Shown piece by piece: positions 1-5,135 of a DNA stretch of 6,263 nt. Position 1 is the stretch's first letter. Each line of letters opens with the position of its first letter. The notes under the pieces were generated by a model. It was not told where the DNA came from, searched no databases, and saw only the letters and a program-made list of their open reading frames with translations. The stretch comes from JBBQKP01 sp038326995. GTDB taxonomy: Bacteria > Planctomycetota > Phycisphaerae > Tepidisphaerales > Tepidisphaeraceae. Location of the stretch: the NCBI GenBank assembly GCA_038326995.1, contig JBBQKP010000201.1, positions 1 to 6,263 on the forward strand. Reading direction: 5' to 3'. The position numbers and the translations under genes were made by a program.

Positions 1-1
1 T

Positions 2-1429
2 CTCAATTTTGAGATCAACAGTGCATTTATTCCCGGGCTTGTGTTTCCTGATGGTCTGGAGTTCGTCTTCGCAAGAGATGGAGCGCTGACGTGTCTTGAG
101 CCGCACGAATCCGCGTCGTCACATTTTCGCGGCGGGTGTTCGGTGCCTCGCGCCGCCGCCGCCGCGATGATGGAGCGTGTCGTCATGCTCAGGCCCGTCG
201 CGTGCCTGCTTGATCCGATGCACGCAGCGCACATCGAGTCGCTGCTTGATCGATGCGCGAGCGATGAGGCGGTGATCGTGATCGTTCCCGATGTAAGAAA
301 TGCGGCGATGCTTCTCTCATGTGCGGACTTCTCAAACGCGTTTGCGACGGGCAGATTGCATGTGGCGATGGGCGAAGATTGGCCGCGAAAACTAGCACGG
401 CTGCTGCGGGCCAATCCGGGCTTGCCGACGCCCGGGCAGATGGTGCGACTTCACGACTCGCCGAGCGAGCCGGGATTATCAAAAGAGGTCCAGCGTGTTT
501 CGTCAGAGGTCGAGAATGAGCGAGTTTTCGAGATCGGAAGATGCCGTAATGTCGCTGTCGAATCAGTCGAGATAACTCAGCGTCGCATGGTATTCGCGTT
601 GCCGGGCGATGCGGATTGGACGAGTGCGACGGCCTTGGATTTCCACATTCCAGAAGAGACACAAAAGCAAATGGATTGGCTCGACATCGGCGTGCCGACA
701 AGGCGAAGTGCGCTGGAGATGGCGCGACACGCCTCGGGAGCGATCAGCGTCATCATCGCCGAGCTCGGCAGGGCGGAAGCGGGTGATGTCGCCGGGCCAC
801 AGACCGCGTGGATCACGTGGTGCACTACGGGCCGCGTACCCGCCGTCGGTGGGGCGATGCCTCTGGACCGACTCATCGTTACGGATCAAGCGACGCGAGT
901 GCTGGCGATCAAGAACGGATGGGACACATCGCGTATCGAAATGAAATCGGAAAGGCCTGTCGTGAAGTGCGATCCGAAGGGAGCGGTCCTGATCGCATTG
1001 CCTTCGAAGGATCAGGCCGTGCCGAGCATTATTAAAGAACGTTCGAGCGTGCAACTTTTGTGGGAGCAGATCGAAGCCGAGCTTTCGCAGCAGCCATTTC
1101 TGCCAAGGGCCGATGTAAAAAATTATGTGTCCCAGCTTTCGCAGCGCGCGGGCGTGGAGCTGGACGAACCCGCAAAAAATCTGATCGCAAGGCGGCTCAT
1201 TCCGCGACTGTTGTGCGATGCTGTAGTGAACCGACTCACAGAATTGAACCTTGCGTTTAAAAAATTCGAAGGCACTCGCCATGCGTTTCGCGTCGCGTGC
1301 GAGAGGTCGTCGTGCATCATCGACCTCTGGCCGATGCTCGATTCGCACGTCGTCAGGCGAATGGGCGTGCCCGTAGTGAGTGCGTGGCAAAAGTCGGCGA
1401 AGGACTTCGATACGTGTTTCGCCAGGTAG
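2..1429 (+). CDS. Probable GT-B-like glycosyltransferase with Maf-like N-terminal region (5' end off window)
   Basis: The frame is open from base 2 to a TAG at 1427-1429, so the gene probably begins upstream. A GTG at 41 is the first start codon inside the window but has no Shine-Dalgarno in front. Residues here are counted from that GTG (462 aa). Residues about 45-140 (VIVIVPD, a D-F-S segment near 96, GRLHVAMGEDW, NPGLPTPGQ) resemble the N-terminal part of Maf/DUF115-type proteins. Residues about 182-305 look like the first Rossmann half of a GT-B enzyme, ending TAWITWCTTGRVP, then PLDRLIVTDQ and NGWD. Residues about 312-450 look like the second half (VLIALPS, LLWEQIEAEL, then CIIDLWPML and GVPVVSAW near the end). 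If correct, it would transfer a sugar in the cytoplasm, perhaps to a surface polymer or flagellin-like protein; the substrate is unknown. Family assignment rests on recalled patterns and is tentative; that it is a real gene is much surer, given its length and normal protein composition. Confidence 0.72.
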   Translation, partial: LNFEINSAFIPGLVFPDGLEFVFARDGALTCLEPHESASSHFRGGCSVPRAAAAAMMERVVMLRPVACLLDPMHAAHIESLLDRCASDEAVIVIVPDVRNAAMLLSCADFSNAFATGRLHVAMGEDWPRKLARLLRANPGLPTPGQMVRLHDSPSEPGLSKEVQRVSSEVENERVFEIGRCRNVAVESVEITQRRMVFALPGDADWTSATALDFHIPEETQKQMDWLDIGVPTRRSALEMARHASGAISVIIAELGRAEAGDVAGPQTAWITWCTTGRVPAVGGAMPLDRLIVTDQATRVLAIKNGWDTSRIEMKSERPVVKCDPKGAVLIALPSKDQAVPSIIKERSSVQLLWEQIEAELSQQPFLPRADVKNYVSQLSQRAGVELDEPAKNLIARRLIPRLLCDAVVNRLTELNLAFKKFEGTRHAFRVACERSSCIIDLWPMLDSHVVRRMGVPVVSAWQKSAKDFDTCFAR

Positions 1430-1456
1430 CGAGTTCTATCCGTTAGCAGCGCGGAT

Positions 1457-2500
1457 TTACGCGTGCATCAATTGATCGCGTCCAATCGCCTCTTCTGGCG
1501 AGCTTGCGCCATCGATCTCCATTCGCCACGTCCGGAATCGCAACAAGATTTCGTCGAATTGATTAGCGCTTTCGACCATCCGCATCTCTTCTTTAAGCTG
1601 GCCGCAAGGGTGCATGGTTTTGACGTACCAACTGATTCGCTTTCTGAATTCGACGATGGCGGCGCGTTCTGATCGATGGCGGACGAGGTTGTAAAAATGC
1701 GTGTGGATCATGTCGCACTTTTCTTCGAGCGTGGGCTCGGGCGGAATCAGACCCGACAAAAGGTACGAGAACGTATCGCGAAAAATCCACGGGCGAGTGA
1801 GTGCGGCGCGGCCGATCATCACGCCGTGACAACCCGTGTGATGCATCATGCGTGCCGCGTCCTTGGGCGTTTTGACATCGCCGTTGCCGATGACGGGAAT
1901 GGATTTGACGGCCTGCACGACCTGGGCGATGCCGTCCAGTCTGGCCGAGCCGGTGAACTTCATCTCGGTGGTTCTGCCGTGGATGGTGATCATCGAGACG
2001 CCGACGTCTTCGAGTCGCCTGGCGAGCTCGGGCGCCACGATGCACGAGTCGTCCCAGCCGAGCCGCATCTTGGCAGTCAATGGCGTGTTGCGGATTGCGC
2101 GTTTGATTTTCTCGACGATGCCGACGGTTCGATCGAGATCGCAGAGCAGTTTCGATCCGCCGTCGCGCTTGGTGATTTTATCCACGGGGCAGCCCATGTT
2201 GATGTCGATGACGTCTGCGCCGTGGTCTTCGCACCATCGGGCGGCCTCGCAGAGTTTGTCGGCATCGCCGCCGTAAAGCTGCATGGAGACGGGCGAATCG
2301 AGCTCGCTTGTCGCGGCAAGTTGCATCGAACGTCGGCTCTGCCTGAGTACGCCGTCGGGGCACAGCAGATCGGTCACAGCCAGCCCAACACCGCCGAACG
2401 ATCGGGCGATGAGCCGAAACGACAAGTCGCAATACCCGGCAATGGGCGCGAGCAGCAGGGGCGTGGTGAGTCGGAGATTTCCAATCGAGATGGGCCGCAT
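1457..2500 (-). CDS. dusB: tRNA-dihydrouridine synthase, DusB type
   Basis: This flavoenzyme (FMN, NADPH) reduces specific uridines in the tRNA D-loop to dihydrouridine in the cytoplasm. The frame can start at ATG 2560 (367 aa) or ATG 2500 (347 aa). I chose 2500 because the protein then begins MRPISIGNLRL and enters the first TIM-barrel strand and the flavin motif LLLAPIAGYCDLSFR as DusB proteins do. In 367-aa numbering, the motifs in order are QLYGGDA (94-100), DINMGCPVDK with the catalytic Cys124, AKMRLGWD with Lys164, TIHGRT with His194, VIGNGDV (223-229) and GVMIGRAAL with the phosphate-binding Gly250-Arg251. A helical tRNA-binding domain follows to the C-terminus (RKRISWYVKTMHP). Motifs and length are complete for the family. 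It converges on the gene to its left with 27 bases between stops and lies downstream of the DUF4142 gene, separated by a strong hairpin. DusB versus another Dus clade is less certain than Dus itself. Confidence 0.93.
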   Translation of the reverse strand: MRPISIGNLRLTTPLLLAPIAGYCDLSFRLIARSFGGVGLAVTDLLCPDGVLRQSRRSMQLAATSELDSPVSMQLYGGDADKLCEAARWCEDHGADVIDINMGCPVDKITKRDGGSKLLCDLDRTVGIVEKIKRAIRNTPLTAKMRLGWDDSCIVAPELARRLEDVGVSMITIHGRTTEMKFTGSARLDGIAQVVQAVKSIPVIGNGDVKTPKDAARMMHHTGCHGVMIGRAALTRPWIFRDTFSYLLSGLIPPEPTLEEKCDMIHTHFYNLVRHRSERAAIVEFRKRISWYVKTMHPCGQLKEEMRMVESANQFDEILLRFRTWRMEIDGASSPEEAIGRDQLMHA

Positions 2501-2564
2501 GAACGCAGCAGGATACACGATGTCGGACTCGCAGCGATGCTTGCTGTGCAAACTGTGCATTAAA

Positions 2565-2610
2565 TCACCGGGCCGGGATGACGAGGTGTAACTCGATCCC
2601 GGCCCGGTGA
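2565..2610 (-). terminator. Strong GC-rich hairpin, probable terminator of the DUF4142 gene
   Basis: Bases 2565-2579 (TCACCGGGCCGGGAT) and 2596-2610 are perfect reverse complements, giving a 15-bp stem. The stem continues after a two-base bulge into a 4-bp CGAG/CTCG helix closed by a 6-base loop. It lies 61 bases past the stop of the minus-strand DUF4142 gene and only 4 bases before ATG 2560 of dus. The tract after the stem on the minus strand is only TTTAAT, so it is a weak classical rho-independent terminator; it could instead end transcription imperfectly or stabilise an mRNA 3' end. The inverted repeat is certain, the role inferred. Confidence 0.6.
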
Positions 2611-2671
2611 ATGATGAAGAGATTCGACTTCTCGAGTCCCTTGTTTTTGAAGTCCTTTTCAGGACAACATA

Positions 2672-3406
2672 CTACCGACTGTCCGAGACCGAACGCATGG
2701 ACGGTTCCATCATAGTGGCGGGTAGACCCACTGACTTTGATGCGGCGGCGATCAATTCGCCGTGCTTTTTCATAGCAGCTACGGCACCCGTGGCGTAAGC
2801 CTTCAAGGCCGCGTTCTCAGAGATGACCGCTTGGTCCTGCAGAGCGCAGATGCCTGCCATATGGCCGGCGCGGAGGTTCGACACAAAGACCTGATCGAGC
2901 TGTTCCGGAGGGAGTGACAGCAGAACTTCGTTATGAGCTCGGTCCATTGCAGAGACTTCAGTGATCAGAGTGACGTCAAGTTCACGAGCGACTTCTGCGA
3001 GCTTCTCGTTGGCCTCTTGATGGCCAGTAACGATGCCCTGAGCGAGACGCTTGACTTCTGGGTTGGACGTTTTTGCGGACACGAGGCGAGCGGTCTCAAC
3101 GTCCTTTGTGTTGTACATCGATGCACCAAGCACAAACATTCGGTCGTTTGCTTTCGTCGGGTCGTTGCCGATCTGCTTGAGCTGGCTAAGGAAGCTTGAA
3201 TCCTGCGAACGCATGTCGTTGGCATCTGCATTTGCGCTAACGGGCTTTCCGGTCTGAGGCGCGGGTTGTTGAGCCTTCGCGGGCGGCTGTGCTGGCGCTG
3301 GCGTACGCGTGTCCTCCGACCACGCAGTTGCAGACAGCAGGAATACGCCGAGGGTTGTCGTGATTACGGTACAGATGGCACGGGTTGCGAATGAACGATC
3401 TGGCAT
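2672..3406 (-). CDS. Exported DUF4142-domain protein
   Basis: This 244-aa protein begins with a signal peptide: basic MPDRSFATR, hydrophobic ICTVITTTLGVFLL, and likely cleavage around residues 28-30 (SATAWS). Residues about 33-55 form a Pro/Ala/Gln-rich linker that probably spaces the domain from the membrane or peptidoglycan. Residues about 86-227 are the DUF4142 four-helix, ferritin-like bundle: FVLGASMYNTKDVETARL, NPEVKRLAQGIVTGHQEAN (His129), AMDRAHNEVLLSL, FVSNLRAGHMAG (His182) and YATGAVAAMKKHGEL (His215). These histidines sit where the family keeps conserved ones. DUF4142 proteins are annotated as predicted periplasmic or outer-membrane proteins of unknown function, sometimes induced by stress; no reaction is established. 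The ATG start is supported by AGGAA six bases upstream. The gene lies 269 bases from the oxidoreductase gene and probably has its own promoter. Confidence 0.9.
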   Translation of the reverse strand: MPDRSFATRAICTVITTTLGVFLLSATAWSEDTRTPAPAQPPAKAQQPAPQTGKPVSANADANDMRSQDSSFLSQLKQIGNDPTKANDRMFVLGASMYNTKDVETARLVSAKTSNPEVKRLAQGIVTGHQEANEKLAEVARELDVTLITEVSAMDRAHNEVLLSLPPEQLDQVFVSNLRAGHMAGICALQDQAVISENAALKAYATGAVAAMKKHGELIAAASKSVGLPATMMEPSMRSVSDSR

Positions 3407-3675
3407 GGCTGGTTCCTGACAGGCCGATAAGCCCGTTTGAGTGTTTAGAGTGGCAGCGGGTTTGCAGAAATTGCTCGCCGCGATTTCCTGCTACTCGTTG
3501 GTGCTCATCGCATGGTGCGACGAACGAGCGATCACTGTAGATCAACAGAACCGTCCTATAATCAGTGAGAACTCCCGTCCGAGGATGGGGGGAAGTCGCA
3601 CTAGATGATCAATTCGTCTTCCCTCAGGCCCCGCGGACAAGCAAGAAATTGGACAGAATCATTTTACGCTGGCAA
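3407..3675. other. Intergenic region between the old yellow enzyme and DUF4142 genes
   Basis: No convincing gene lies in these 269 bases. On the minus strand it must hold the end of the oxidoreductase transcript and the promoter of the DUF4142 gene. Visible structures are weak. One is an imperfect hairpin with arms GGGAAG (3590-3595) and CTTCCC (3618-3623) and a long loop. The other is a nested pair of stems at 3494-3528: CTCGTT/AACGAG outside, TCGCA-TGG-TGCGA inside. A minus-strand GATTATAGG near 3558-3566 could be part of a -10 element, but no matching -35 was found. Confidence 0.4.
3413..3417 (-). promoter_or_regulatory. Shine-Dalgarno of the DUF4142 gene
   Basis: The minus strand reads AGGAA followed by six bases (CCAGCC) and the ATG at 3406-3404. 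The spacing is normal and supports this start, which also gives a well-formed signal peptide. Confidence 0.6.
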
Positions 3676-4743
3676 CTACCAGCCGCGTTCGTATTGAACC
3701 GGCGGGCGCGTCAGGCCGAACGGGATGTCGAGCTCGCGAGCGGCGTGCAGCGGGAAGTTCGGCTCGCGCAACGAAGCGCGGCCGAGGAGGATCACATCGG
3801 CGTCGTCATTTTGCACGATCTCGTCGACCTGCTGCGCGGTGGTGATCGCCCCGACGGCCGCGGTCATGATGCCGGCTTCGCTTCTGATTTGCCTTGCGAA
3901 AGGAACTTGGTAACCCGCATTCGACGGGATGTGGACGTTCGGAACCGCGCCGCCGCTGCTGCAATCGATGAGGTCAGCACCGGCCGCCTTGAGGAGTTTC
4001 GAAAGCCTTACTGAATCTTCGATCGTCCAGCCGTTTTCGTGCCAGTCGCTGCAGCTGAGCCTGACGAACACCGGCATGTCATTCGGGATCGCACGTCGAG
4101 TTTCGGTCGTCACACGCAAGAGAAATCGCGTGCGGTTTTCGAACGATCCGCCGAAGTCGTCGATTCGGTGATTGGAAAGCGGGGAGTAAAAACTGTGCAG
4201 CAGATATCCATGTGCGGCATGAATTTCGATCACGTCAAACCCCGCAATAAACGCCCGCTGCGCCGCCTGAACGAAGCGATGGACGAGTTGATCGATCTCG
4301 GCCGGGGTCAGCTCGTGAGGGGTTTGCTGCTTGTCGGTGAAAGGAATCGGGCTTGGACCAACGACTTGCCACGGTGTGAAAACGGGTCGAGACAGATCCA
4401 GGTCAAACGGCGAAGGCGAACTCGCCTTACGCCCGGCATGCGCGAGTTGAATGCCGACGCACGCGCCCTGCTGCTTGCAGAAGCGGACGATCTTCGCCCA
4501 AGGCTCGATGTGATCATCACTCCAGATTCCCGTGCAGCCCGGCGTGATTCGACCTTCGGGTTCGACGGCGGTCGCTTCGGTGAGGATCAGCCCCGCGCCC
4601 CCCGTAGCGCGTGAGCCCAGATGAACCAGATGCCAATCGTTGGGCAGGCCGTTGATCGCGGAATACATGCACATCGGCGAAACAGCGATTCGATTGCGCA
4701 GAACAATTTTGCCGAGGTACAGTGGATCAAAGAGTCGGCTCAT
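3676..4743 (-). CDS. namA: NADH:flavin oxidoreductase, old yellow enzyme of the YqjM/NamA class
   Basis: This FMN ene-reductase of 355 aa uses NADPH or NADH to reduce activated C=C bonds in enones, quinones and similar electrophiles in the cytoplasm. The frame could extend to a TTG at 4797. ATG 4743 is preferred because the protein then begins MSRLFDPLYLGKIVLRNRI, lining up with YqjM's start. Motifs seen: SPMCMYS with Cys25 and Tyr27 (the class-defining redox-tuning Cys), IQLAHAGRK (98-106), EIHAAHGYLLHSF with substrate-binding His175, His178 and Tyr180, SPLSNHRIDDFGGSFENR, FVRLS, DLIDCSSGG, AAVGAI, and VILLGRASLREP (FMN phosphate site). The C-terminus QYERGW carries the arginine finger that reaches across the dimer in YqjM. 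Length and every key residue are intact. No Shine-Dalgarno is visible before the ATG. The gene is divergent from the PATR gene and has no evident functional partner nearby; xenobiotic or oxidative-stress detoxification is the usual guess. Confidence 0.95.
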   Translation of the reverse strand: MSRLFDPLYLGKIVLRNRIAVSPMCMYSAINGLPNDWHLVHLGSRATGGAGLILTEATAVEPEGRITPGCTGIWSDDHIEPWAKIVRFCKQQGACVGIQLAHAGRKASSPSPFDLDLSRPVFTPWQVVGPSPIPFTDKQQTPHELTPAEIDQLVHRFVQAAQRAFIAGFDVIEIHAAHGYLLHSFYSPLSNHRIDDFGGSFENRTRFLLRVTTETRRAIPNDMPVFVRLSCSDWHENGWTIEDSVRLSKLLKAAGADLIDCSSGGAVPNVHIPSNAGYQVPFARQIRSEAGIMTAAVGAITTAQQVDEIVQNDDADVILLGRASLREPNFPLHAARELDIPFGLTRPPVQYERGW

Positions 4744-5071
4744 GGTCGCAGTGTAGGCGCGGACTTCGGGTGATAAGATGTCTCGACGATGCGGCAAGTG
4801 CCGGAGATTAATGTCGATAAAAGAGGCACGGATTGCTCGGCTGTCGAAACGTTCTTTTGATTCAGCATCAACTGAATATTTCGTAATTACTGAATCTATC
4901 TTTTAATATTGTCTGAAAGGACAAATCTCCAAGAAACTTGAAATTATTCGAAGATTTTTCTTGAATCTTTGGGTGAGTTGCCTTATGTTCGGACCATTCC
5001 GCTGGCAGACCAGCAGGGCCGTTCGAGGTTGCCCTGTTCATGCTGAACGTCCAGTGCGTTATTACATCGAT

Positions 5072-5109
5072 ACAACAAATTGTTGTGTCAAACGGTGAAT
5101 TATTATATT
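5072..5109 (+). promoter_or_regulatory. Candidate promoter and operator-like palindrome of the PATR gene
   Basis: ACAACAA (5072-5078) and TTGTTGT (5080-5086) form a perfect 7-bp palindrome around a single A. It overlaps TTGTTG (5080-5085), a possible -35. TATATT at 5104-5109 lies 18 bases further on as a possible -10. The arrangement, with a palindrome over the -35 and about 26 bases from the -10 to the start codon, would suit a repressor or activator site. Transcription from here would leave a very short leader. The palindrome is seen; promoter function is inferred. Confidence 0.3.
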
Positions 5110-5122
5110 CACATAAACATTG

Positions 5123-5128
5123 AAGGAG
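5123..5128 (+). promoter_or_regulatory. Shine-Dalgarno of the PATR gene
   Basis: AAGGAG sits seven bases before ATG 5136. A nearer ATG at 5131 is only two bases away and its frame stops after 26 codons, so this site decides in favour of 5136. Confidence 0.75.
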
Positions 5129-5135
5129 AGATGCA

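Larger units (their letters stand above)
4744..5135. other. AT-rich divergent intergenic region
   Basis: This holds the promoters for the leftward old yellow enzyme gene and the rightward PATR gene. Bases about 4850-4970 are much more AT-rich than the flanking genes. They carry small repeats: GATTCAG (4859-4865) pairs with CTGAATC (4890-4896), ACTGAAT occurs twice 18 bases apart (4871, 4889), and AAGATT/AATCTT (4951-4956, 4964-4969) can form a short hairpin. No tRNA or convincing protein gene was seen. A 37-codon plus-strand frame at 4985-5098 is probably chance. Confidence 0.5.

Noticed and set aside
563..1390. 275-codon minus-strand open frame
   Set aside because: Antisense shadow of the GT-B-like gene; the composition is Arg/His-rich with no recognisable motif.
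1446..1466. Possible bidirectional terminator between the convergent genes
   Set aside because: The arms GCA-CGCG and CGCG-TGC pair around a bulged G, but the stem is short, overlaps the dus stop codon and has no T-tract on either strand.
1676..2563. 295-codon plus-strand open frame
   Set aside because: It lies entirely antisense to the dus gene, whose motifs are unmistakable. Its translation is rich in His, Asp, Gly and Arg with no domain, as expected from the opposite strand of a GC-rich gene.
3565..4014. 149-codon plus-strand open frame
   Set aside because: Most of it is antisense to the C-terminal half of the old yellow enzyme; no motif or ribosome site.
4985..5098. 37-codon plus-strand frame (begins MFGPFRWQTSR) with a GGTGAG seven bases upstream
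   Set aside because: Short, Arg- and Cys-containing, no known family, and it runs through the candidate promoter palindrome. A leader peptide cannot be excluded but is not supported.
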